Source: Spirosoma lacussanchae
Lineage (GTDB): Bacteria > Bacteroidota > Bacteroidia > Cytophagales > Spirosomataceae
Assembly: GCF_005870035.1 (NCBI RefSeq)
Contig: NZ_SWJG01000004.1
Location: forward strand, 254,604 to 318,603
Length of the DNA stretch: 64,000 nucleotides
Direction: 5' to 3'
Under the pieces are notes generated by a model. The model was not told the origin of the DNA. It did not search any database and worked only from the letters and a program-made list of their open reading frames with translations. Position numbers and translations under genes: made by a program. Positions 56,116 through 62,955 of the stretch are shown here, piece after piece (the stretch's first letter is position 1; the number at the start of each line of letters is the position of its first letter).

Positions 56116-57623
56116 ATCGATCGGTTTACATCAAACTGTTCCAGATAATCGGCCACGCGCCGGACAAACTGCCCGCCCAGCGACCCGTCTACAACGCGGT
56201 GGTCGTAGGAGTGCGAGAGGAACATGAGTTGCCGGATGCCGATAAAGTCGCCCTGGGGTGTTTCGACCACGGCGGGTTTCTTCACAATAGCCCCGAAGGC
56301 CATGATGGCCACCTGCGGCTGGAGAATAATCGGGGTTCCCATCAGGTTGCCGAACGTACCGATGTTTGAGATGGTATAGGTTCCACCGGCCAGATCGTCG
56401 GCAGTCAGTTTGTTCTCGCGGGCGCGTTTGGTCAGGTCATTGACCCGTTTGGTAAGCCCGACCAGGTTATACTGATCGGCATCGTGAATGACGGGCACAA
56501 TCAGATTTCCGGAAGGCAACGCCACCGCCATACCGACGTTGATCGATTTCTTGACCAGAATCGAATCGCCATCGACCGACACGTTGATCATCGGAAAATC
56601 CTTGATGGCTTTTACAATCGCTTCGACCAGGATGGGCGTATAGGTCAGGTTTTCGCCGGTCTGCTGCTTAAACTGGTCCTTGATACGGGTACGCCAGGCC
56701 ACCACGTCGGTCAGGTCGGCTTCAACAAACGAGCTAACGTGTGGCGAAATCTGCTTCGACTCCACCATGCGTTGCGCGATCATTTTTCGCATCCGATCCA
56801 TCTGAACGATGTCGGCCTGCCCATTGATCGAAGCACTAGCTTTCCCGTTGACGGCGGGGACGGCAGACGGGGCGCTGGCAGGCGTGGCCGGAACAGACGC
56901 AGCAGCCGGAGCCGGTTTCGACGGCGCTATCTGGCGCTCGGCCCGATCGATCACGTAAGCCAGGATGTCTTTCTTCGTAACCCGATTGTCGGCGCCAGAA
57001 CCCGGAATCCGGTCCAGTTCATCGCGGCTGATATTTTCCTCTTTGGCAATGTTCAGCACCAGGGGCGAGTAGAAGCGATCGGCAAACACGGTATCGTAGG
57101 CGGGCGCTGCCGGCATATCGGCCAGACTTGTAGCCGATGTAGCTACGGCCTTTGCGGGTGCCGGTCGACTGCTCATCGCCAGAATGCTGGTTTCCAATTC
57201 GCGGGCAGATTCGGTAACCTCTTCTGGCTGGGCCGCATCGGTCGCTTCAGGCTGGGCCAATCCAGGCTGGGCCAATCCAGGCTGGGCCACATCGCCAATA
57301 CCAACGGGCAGATTGTCCGGTTCGGCGGCTTCGGCGCTTTTAGGAGACCCTGGCGAGGGCGTGGCGCTACCGCCAACCGCTTCGTCGACTTCCAGACGGG
57401 CAATGGGGGCTCCTACTGCCACCACATCGCCATCCTTGACGAGGATCTCTTTCAGAATACCGTTTTGCGGAGCGGGCACTTCGGTATCCACCTTATCGGT
57501 GGCTACTTCCAGTACCGATTCGTCTGCTTCTACCCGATCGCCGGGCTGTTTGAGCCAGCCGATGACCGTGCATTCCATTATACTTTCGCCCATTTTGGGC
57601 ATGACCATGTCGATGAGTGCCAT
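56112..57623 (-). CDS. 2-oxo acid dehydrogenase E2 component (dihydrolipoamide acyltransferase)
   Basis: This 503-residue protein is the acyltransferase core of a 2-oxo acid dehydrogenase complex. It has an N-terminal lipoyl domain with lipoyl-lysine Lys44 in VATDKVDTEV, a Pro/Ala-rich linker that contains a short tandem repeat, a peripheral-subunit-binding domain with YSPLVLNIAKEENISRDELDRIPGSGADNRVTKKDIL, and a catalytic domain with the HxxxDG-type motif in SHSYDHRVVDGSLGG. The branched-chain (BCKDH) and pyruvate forms cannot be separated here. No E1 or E3 gene is in the window, so these are elsewhere; a nucleotidase overlaps the end. Confidence 0.93.
   Translation of the reverse strand: MALIDMVMPKMGESIMECTVIGWLKQPGDRVEADESVLEVATDKVDTEVPAPQNGILKEILVKDGDVVAVGAPIARLEVDEAVGGSATPSPGSPKSAEAAEPDNLPVGIGDVAQPGLAQPGLAQPEATDAAQPEEVTESARELETSILAMSSRPAPAKAVATSATSLADMPAAPAYDTVFADRFYSPLVLNIAKEENISRDELDRIPGSGADNRVTKKDILAYVIDRAERQIAPSKPAPAAASVPATPASAPSAVPAVNGKASASINGQADIVQMDRMRKMIAQRMVESKQISPHVSSFVEADLTDVVAWRTRIKDQFKQQTGENLTYTPILVEAIVKAIKDFPMINVSVDGDSILVKKSINVGMAVALPSGNLIVPVIHDADQYNLVGLTKRVNDLTKRARENKLTADDLAGGTYTISNIGTFGNLMGTPIILQPQVAIMAFGAIVKKPAVVETPQGDFIGIRQLMFLSHSYDHRVVDGSLGGQFVRRVADYLEQFDVNRSI
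57248..57289. repeat. 15-base tandem repeat in the E2 linker
   Basis: CAGGCTGGGCCAATC occurs twice in a row (57248-57262 and 57263-57277) with a third partial copy to 57289. It encodes a repeated Ala-Gln-Pro-Gly-Leu unit in the flexible linker, probably from slippage. Confidence 0.8.
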
Positions 57624-57675
57624 ACAAATAATGATAAACCATGAATAAGGAGCGCCGGTAGCTACTCATCATTCA

Positions 57676-58929
57676 CTACTGGTTAAGTAATTCTTCCCGC
57701 AGCAAATTTAGCAGATAGGTTGTGGTTAGTTGAATATTCTGATCGCGGTATTGCCCCAGTTTGAGCAGGCGGGTCGTGGTGCGCTTACCGGTAGCGACCG
57801 CAATCCAGACCGTACCGACGGGTTTGTCGGGGGTACCTCCGTCGGGGCCGGCAATACCACTGGTGGCTATGCCTACGTCTGCCTGTAGCGCGTGACGAAC
57901 GCCCTCCGCCATTTGCCGGATAGTTTCTTCACTGACCGCACCGAACTGTTGCAGGGTTTCAGGCTTTACGCCCAGCTGGTTTATTTTCACGTCATTACTG
58001 TAGCTTACGATACTGCCCAGAAAATAGGCTGAAGACCCTGGCACACTGGTAATTCGCGAGGCTACGTAACCACCGGTACAGCTCTCGGCCGTGGCCAGCG
58101 TGAGCTGCCTCTCGGTCAGTGTTCGGCCAACTACGCTTTCGAGGGTTTCGTCGTCATAGCCGTACACGTGCTGTTGTATCTGGGGCAGCACCAGGGCTAC
58201 CTGTTCGTCGAGCTCCTGGCCCAGCGTCTCGTTGTCGACGCCGGTTGCCGTCAGCCGGAGCCGGACCCCGCCAAAGCTCGGCAGATAGGCCAGTCGGATA
58301 TGCGGGGGCAGTGCATCTTCCCAACTGGCAATTCGCTCGGCCAGGAACGACTCACCGATACCGGCCGTCAGAATCATCTTGTGCCTGATTACGGGGGTCT
58401 GAAAGTGGCTGAGCAGCCGAGGCAACACCCGGTTCGTCATCAGGTGCTTCATCTCGAACGGAACGCCCGGCAGGGAGACGTACACCCGGCCTTCATGCTC
58501 GAACCACATGCCCGGGGCAGTACCCCAGTCGTTCTGCAGATACACCGCATTGGCGGGCAGATCGGCCTGCCCCCGGTTGAGATCGGTCATTTCGCGGCCC
58601 CGCTTCTCGAAAAAGCCCGTGACCAGCGCCAGGGCCTCAGGGTTCCGGACCAGGCTTACGCCAAAATAATCGCAGAGGGTTTTCTTGGTAATATCGTCTT
58701 TGGTGGGTCCCAGACCGCCGGTAATCAGAATAACATCGGCGCGCTGGTGGGCTTCGTGCAGCACCTCGAGAATGGCTTTGGCCTGATCACCGACCGACGA
58801 CTTCCGTACGATCCGGATGCCGATGTTTGTCAGCTCGGTGCCTATCCACTGAGTATTGGTATCGGTGATTTGTCCGAACAGAATTTCGTCGCCGATCGTA
58901 ACCACTTCGGCACGGATGGTGTTGGTCAT
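57676..58929 (-). CDS. cinA: CinA-family nicotinamide-nucleotide amidohydrolase
   Basis: This 417-residue protein has the N-terminal molybdenum-cofactor-binding-like domain (MoCF) with EVVTIGDEILFGQITDTNTQWIG and ITGGLGPTKDDITKKTL, and the C-terminal CinA domain with LATAESCTGGYVASRITSVPGSSAYFLG and GIATSGIAGPDGGTPDKPVGTVWIA. This is the full-length form that deamidates nicotinamide mononucleotide and hydrolyses ADP-ribose in NAD recycling. It is a lone gene divergent from a DUF4197 gene. Confidence 0.94.
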   Translation of the reverse strand: MTNTIRAEVVTIGDEILFGQITDTNTQWIGTELTNIGIRIVRKSSVGDQAKAILEVLHEAHQRADVILITGGLGPTKDDITKKTLCDYFGVSLVRNPEALALVTGFFEKRGREMTDLNRGQADLPANAVYLQNDWGTAPGMWFEHEGRVYVSLPGVPFEMKHLMTNRVLPRLLSHFQTPVIRHKMILTAGIGESFLAERIASWEDALPPHIRLAYLPSFGGVRLRLTATGVDNETLGQELDEQVALVLPQIQQHVYGYDDETLESVVGRTLTERQLTLATAESCTGGYVASRITSVPGSSAYFLGSIVSYSNDVKINQLGVKPETLQQFGAVSEETIRQMAEGVRHALQADVGIATSGIAGPDGGTPDKPVGTVWIAVATGKRTTTRLLKLGQYRDQNIQLTTTYLLNLLREELLNQ

Positions 58930-59074
58930 AGAGTAATGAATAAATACGTAATGAATAATGGGGTTCGTGATGCCTGGTCAGGACGCTGAAGCCGCCAGCC
59001 TGAAAAATTTCATCACCGTCCACTTTACATTATTCATTCTTACTGGTCAAAAGTACATAAAAACGATCCATTGC

Positions 59075-59845
59075 ATGAACAAGATGATCTGGCTGGGGGT
59101 TTGCCTGGCCCCCTTATTTATCCAGCCTGCGTCGGCCCAGGATACAACTGGTCAGCAGTCGCAGCCACAGAAGCCCCGCAAAACTATATTTGGACAGGTA
59201 CTTGATCAGGTACTGACGCCCGGCACATCGGGGGGGAGCCTGACCAACAGCGATATTGCCACGGGTCTGCGCGAAGCCCTGCGGGTCGGCATCAGCAAAG
59301 GTGCCGATCAGGCCTCGGCCACCGACGGCTATTTCAAGAACCCCCTCCTCCGGATCGCGTTCCCACCCGAAGCCCAAAAAGTGGCAGCCCGGCTGCGGCA
59401 GCTGGGTTTCAACAAGCAGGTCGACCAGTTTGAGCTGTCACTCAACCGAGCGGCAGAAGACGGAGCCAAAGTAGCCAAACCCATTTTCCTAAAGGCCATC
59501 ACTTCCATGAGCATCGGCGATGCCGTTACCATTCTGCGCGGCCAGAACGATGCCGCTACCCAGTATCTGCGCCGAACATCGGGCCAGCAGCTGGTGACCG
59601 AGTTTACCCCTATCATCGACAGCACGCTGAAGAAGAATCAGGCAACACGTTATTATAGCGATCTGGTAACGACTTACAACAAGCTTCCGTTTGTGCAGAA
59701 AGTAAACCCGAACCTGACCCAGTATGCCACGAATAAAGCCGTTGACGGACTGTTTATCCTGGTAGCCCAGGAAGAGAAGCGAATTCGCGAAAATCCGGCT
59801 GCCCGGGTGTCGGAGATTTTAAAACGAGTGTTTGGGAGTCGGTAG
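59075..59845 (+). CDS. Secreted DUF4197-domain protein
   Basis: This 256-residue exported protein has a signal peptide (about 1-20, ending ASAQ) and a helical DUF4197 domain beginning NSDIATGLREALRVGISKGADQAS and continuing with YFKNPLLRIAFPPEAQKVAARL. The family is widespread in Bacteroidota and Proteobacteria, with no known activity. The start at ATG 59075 is chosen because the signal peptide begins there; the ORF extends upstream to 58958 without likeness. It is the last GC-rich gene before the AT-rich locus begins at about 59860. Confidence 0.85.
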   Translation: MNKMIWLGVCLAPLFIQPASAQDTTGQQSQPQKPRKTIFGQVLDQVLTPGTSGGSLTNSDIATGLREALRVGISKGADQASATDGYFKNPLLRIAFPPEAQKVAARLRQLGFNKQVDQFELSLNRAAEDGAKVAKPIFLKAITSMSIGDAVTILRGQNDAATQYLRRTSGQQLVTEFTPIIDSTLKKNQATRYYSDLVTTYNKLPFVQKVNPNLTQYATNKAVDGLFILVAQEEKRIRENPAARVSEILKRVFGSR

Positions 59846-59866
59846 GGCTAGTTAATACCAGCTACG

Positions 59867-60238
59867 CTATTTCGTTTGCAGTTCGAGGATTTTTATATAA
59901 TTTAATAAATATTGCTCACGTTCAATACTTCTTGCCCGCTCTTGCTCAAATTCGACAATTTTTTGGTCTCTTTCAAGCAACTGCTGTCGTTGCAATCGTA
60001 TTGTTTCTTCTAAATCCGTAGAAAATGTTTCTTTTCTTTCAGAGAAGAGTGTACTTATGGGTACACGTAGTACATGAGCAATTTGTTGAAGTCTGACGGT
60101 CGATAACTTTATTTTTCCATTCTCGATTTTTGAATACGTTGCCGGACTTACACCAATTTGTTCTGCAATGTATTCTTGTTTTAAATGTTTAGATTCCCGT
60201 AACACACGTAAATTAATTGCAAGTGATTTTATATCCAT
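59867..60238 (-). CDS. XRE-family HTH regulator with C-terminal coiled coil
   Basis: This 123-residue protein has a helix-turn-helix of the Cro/C1 (XRE) type over about residues 8-66, with IAEQIGVSPATYSKIENGKI as the recognition helix pair, and then a coiled coil of about 45 residues (TDLEETIRLQRQQLLERDQKIVEFEQERA) for dimerisation. It lies divergent to the peptide gene at 60442. A perfect 77-base palindrome sits between them, 27 bases from its start codon. The DNA is AT-rich, unlike the GC-rich genes to the left. It probably controls the peptide locus or itself (inference). Confidence 0.88.
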   Translation of the reverse strand: MDIKSLAINLRVLRESKHLKQEYIAEQIGVSPATYSKIENGKIKLSTVRLQQIAHVLRVPISTLFSERKETFSTDLEETIRLQRQQLLERDQKIVEFEQERARSIEREQYLLNYIKILELQTK

Positions 60239-60264
60239 AGATTAAAAAGTAAATAGAAACCATC

Positions 60265-60341
60265 AGCAAGTAGCATTCGAGACGGTAAAGTAGAATGAAA
60301 GTGACTTTCATTCTACTTTACCGTCTCGAATGCTACTTGCT
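60265..60341. repeat. Perfect 77-base palindrome (38-base arms, 1-base centre)
   Basis: Bases 60265-60302 are the exact reverse complement of 60304-60341, with a single G at 60303 between them. The arms begin AGCAAGTAGC and end GAATGAAAGT. Long perfect palindromes with a 1-base spacer are rare and unstable in bacteria, so this is either a strong cruciform-forming or regulatory site of the divergent region, the end of a mobile element, or an assembly fold-back artefact. Confidence 0.9.
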
Positions 60342-60441
60342 ATTTTGGAAACACAGAATCAGGCTAATAAAGCGCATATTTGTAAAGCTAAAGCGAAGCA
60401 ACCCGCTGGTGTGGTTGTGGAAAGCCAAAGCCTAAAACCCA

Positions 60442-60606
60442 ATGAATCGTTTATCCCTGGCCGATTTGAAGGCAAAAGTCAATGTAGTAGCGAATGTTGA
60501 AGCCATTAAGGGCGGGACTGCAGAGGCTTGTCATTTAGGATCTTGCGGAGATACGACTATGCCAGCAGATGGCACCCGTGTCGCAAAACCAGGAAAAAGT
60601 ATTTAA
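60442..60606 (+). CDS. Candidate RiPP precursor peptide with double-glycine leader (54 residues)
   Basis: This short gene encodes a 54-residue peptide in two parts. The leader MNRLSLADLKAKVNVVANVE continues to AIKGG, so Gly24-Gly25 is a typical double-glycine cleavage site of Bacteroidota peptide precursors. The core of 29 residues begins TAEACHLGSCGDTT and ends VAKPGKSI; it has Cys30, Cys35 and two Asp residues (37 and 43) after the GG. The start is the ATG at 60442 and the stop is at 60604-60606. A hairpin follows before the next gene. Peptides of this form are usual substrates for modifying enzymes encoded next to them. That it is translated is inferred from form and position. An alternative frame across it (60330-60500) was rejected. 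Confidence 0.7.
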   Translation: MNRLSLADLKAKVNVVANVEAIKGGTAEACHLGSCGDTTMPADGTRVAKPGKSI

Positions 60607-60612
60607 TTTATG

Positions 60613-60645
60613 GAGCCCTGATTTGATCATATTAGGTCAGGGCTC
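60613..60645 (+). terminator. Attenuator-like hairpin between the precursor and the modification genes
   Basis: GAGCCCTGA (60613-60621) and TCAGGGCTC (60637-60645) form a 9-base-pair stem with a 15-base loop, followed by TTACTTTCTT. It begins 7 bases past the precursor stop and 24 bases before the next start. This arrangement usually makes the precursor messenger far more abundant than the downstream enzymes. Confidence 0.65.
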
Positions 60646-60668
60646 TTACTTTCTTGTTGATTTTAATT

Positions 60669-61820
60669 ATGAGAGGATATTCTGTTTCAACAATCCTAAT
60701 ATTACTATCATTTGCAGCATGCTCCCAACCCATACAAAATACAACTACTCAAACATTGTTTATTAATCCATCTGTTATTAATCAAGATGACTCGGAAGTA
60801 AAAGAAGTCATATCGGTTTGGAGGAAGTACTTATTGACTAAAGACTCATTATATCAAACTAATCCTTATTGGTCTAATCTGGAATACAAGAAAAGAAACA
60901 TACCAGATTATTTTCTTAAACGGATTAATCACTCTGGAATTTTTAATCAAAAAAATCTATATAAACCCACTGTATTATCTGTTGTAAGAGACGATAGTTC
61001 TTATATCATTAAAACCTTGTTTGCAACCGCAGAAAAAGACAACGGATTTTCTCGCGTTTCTGGAATAATTAATGTTGAAGCAATAAAAGAAAATGGAAAT
61101 TGGAAGCTAAAATCTATGTTAGATCAAAACCTAAAAAAGTATCAACAATATCAGGCTGGTAAAATTCTATATTATTTTTCTAAAAATAGAAAATTAGACA
61201 CATTACTTTGTAACAAATTTAACGAAATAAACACAGACATAGCTAGAAAATTTGACGTTTCTCCTATGGATATTATTTATTATTTATGCACAGATAATAA
61301 TGAACTGCAACGTTTAATTGGATTTGACTATGAGATTTCAATGGCTTATCCTAACCAGGTAAGTGGCCTTGCCGACATTTTCAATAATACTATTTATGCG
61401 GGTAATAATAGTGAATGGTACCCGCACGAGTTAGTACACCTTTATGTAAAGGATAAGTTTGGATTTGCAGTAAATTATTGTTTTAATGAGGGCATAGCAA
61501 CATATCTCGGTGGTAGTGTTGGGAATTCTCTACAATATCATTTGCATAAGATAGCGGTATATGTTAGAAATCACTCTGTAGATTTTACTAAATTATCATC
61601 CTTAGAACGTATTGATGACGAGACGAATTTTCAGTACAGTATTGGTGGCTTAATTTGTAAGATAGCTGATGAACGCTTGGGATTTGAAGGTATTAACAAA
61701 CTTCTTCAAACTGGAGACTCAGATGAAGAAATGTTTCAGGCCATCGAAAATACATTGGGTGTAAAACGAGGAAATTTTAATGAGTTTATTCACACTGAAT
61801 TAAAAAAATATGTCAATTAA
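60669..61820 (+). CDS. Exported HExxH lipoprotein (gluzincin-like metallopeptidase candidate)
   Basis: This 383-residue protein has a lipoprotein signal peptide with lipobox FAAC (Cys18). A zinc-binding motif HELVH (His253 to His257) is followed by Glu274 in NEGIATYLGG, the arrangement of gluzincin-type peptidases (MA-like clan). The ATG at 60669 was chosen because it begins the signal; a TTG at 60654 adds five residues. The region before the motif is of unclear fold. It is AT-rich and its stop overlaps the next gene by 11 bases. It may cleave the leader of the exported peptide outside the cytoplasm, but that is only suggested by position. Confidence 0.75.
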   Translation: MRGYSVSTILILLSFAACSQPIQNTTTQTLFINPSVINQDDSEVKEVISVWRKYLLTKDSLYQTNPYWSNLEYKKRNIPDYFLKRINHSGIFNQKNLYKPTVLSVVRDDSSYIIKTLFATAEKDNGFSRVSGIINVEAIKENGNWKLKSMLDQNLKKYQQYQAGKILYYFSKNRKLDTLLCNKFNEINTDIARKFDVSPMDIIYYLCTDNNELQRLIGFDYEISMAYPNQVSGLADIFNNTIYAGNNSEWYPHELVHLYVKDKFGFAVNYCFNEGIATYLGGSVGNSLQYHLHKIAVYVRNHSVDFTKLSSLERIDDETNFQYSIGGLICKIADERLGFEGINKLLQTGDSDEEMFQAIENTLGVKRGNFNEFIHTELKKYVN

Positions 61821-62955
61821 GTTATTTAGTTTAGAGGTTGACGATTTCTTGGTTCAATCTAATCAGATCGAGTTATCAGACACTGTTCGTTTGCTTTTAT
61901 ATCAGCAGTATCCTAGCTGGTTTGAATACTTAGCGTACGACAATGATGCCATATTTCTTGAGCCTACTCTCTTCTATTCTTTTTCTGACAAATCCTTATG
62001 CGAATTACCTATAGAACAAATATTATTTGGCTATCTACCTGAAGATAAGCGCCCTGGTCAATTTAAAGCTCTTATTGACCCATATGGCTTAATTAGTTTG
62101 CCCAGCTATGGATATATCCATACTAGTTATTCAAAAGAAATCATAGAGATTAACAAGTCAGATATTAATAACTTTAGCAATAAACACACTTTATTAGAAG
62201 AGTCTATTCAGCTTAACCAACACGTTCCTTTTATATTTTATACAGATAAAGTTATGAAATTAAAAGTTAATGAACCAATATCAAAAACCATATCTACACA
62301 TAAGTTACATTTACTAAAAGCATTTGAATTTTTGCAAAAATATTCACGTAAATTTTGGGAGATTATAAAATTAGTAACACGAGAAATTACTTTATTCAAT
62401 AGCCCGAATCAGCGTTCTATGGCGGCAATTTCCTATCATGGAACAGCATTTATTAATACAGAAGGGCAGGCACATGACGAGGTTTTCTTTATAGAAGATT
62501 TAGCACATCAATGTGGTCATATAATTTTTTATGCTTTAACGTTGAAGGCGAACGACTTTCTCAAAATTCGGAAAGAAACGCCAGTATGTGATATAACCGG
62601 TGTTCAACATGACAGCCGAACAGTCTATGGTGTGTTTCATGGTCTTTTTACTTACACTACTATCCTTTATTGCTTAACCGAATGTTTAAAATCAGGCGTT
62701 TTTAGCTATTCGCAACAGTTAGAGTCAATAGCTCGTATTGGCTTTTTTATGCAAAAATTTCAGGTGGATTTAATTTATATGAACCATCCTGAAATTTTCA
62801 CTCCGAAAGGCTGGCTAATATACTCAAGTGCTAAAGATAGCTTTGAACAGATTCAGCAGATGTTTAAAGCTGACTATGCGCTTTATCGCTATGATAATCA
62901 ACCTTACATTTTTAACTATGAATTATTTAGAGAAGCCAATGGTATTCTTACGTAA
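61810..62955 (+). CDS. Candidate alpha-ketoglutarate/HExxH-type peptide beta-hydroxylase (HQCGH variant)
   Basis: This 381-residue protein has no signal peptide. Its central part reads EVFFIEDLAHQCGHIIFYAL, where His233 and His237 hold the places of the HExxH motif, but Gln replaces Glu. About 40 residues later comes DSRTVYGVFHGLF with His277, a hallmark that I associate with the aKG-HExxH-type peptide beta-hydroxylase family (TIGR04267), which modifies RiPP precursors. The likeness is by eye. The gene starts inside the end of the lipoprotein gene (11-base overlap), and the next gene starts inside its end (17-base overlap), so the three are translationally coupled. The most likely substrate is the peptide at 60442-60606. 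Confidence 0.6.
   Translation: MSIKLFSLEVDDFLVQSNQIELSDTVRLLLYQQYPSWFEYLAYDNDAIFLEPTLFYSFSDKSLCELPIEQILFGYLPEDKRPGQFKALIDPYGLISLPSYGYIHTSYSKEIIEINKSDINNFSNKHTLLEESIQLNQHVPFIFYTDKVMKLKVNEPISKTISTHKLHLLKAFEFLQKYSRKFWEIIKLVTREITLFNSPNQRSMAAISYHGTAFINTEGQAHDEVFFIEDLAHQCGHIIFYALTLKANDFLKIRKETPVCDITGVQHDSRTVYGVFHGLFTYTTILYCLTECLKSGVFSYSQQLESIARIGFFMQKFQVDLIYMNHPEIFTPKGWLIYSSAKDSFEQIQQMFKADYALYRYDNQPYIFNYELFREANGILT

Noticed and set aside
56484-57644. 386-codon open frame opposite the E2 acyltransferase gene
   Set aside because: It is antisense to a gene with clear domains and motifs. Its translation has no domain and a biased composition (many Arg, Asp, His) typical of a shadow frame in GC-rich DNA.
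58168-58989. 273-codon open frame opposite cinA
   Set aside because: It is antisense to the strongly conserved CinA domains and runs over its start, with no domain.
60265-60341. Reading the 77-base palindrome as a terminator
   Set aside because: No T-run follows on either strand, and it lies upstream of both divergent genes, not behind one.
60330-60500. Frame of 56 codons that begins in the palindrome and overlaps the precursor peptide
   Set aside because: It starts inside the inverted repeat, ends within the precursor gene, and has no leader or core pattern; the GG-leader frame is the better reading.
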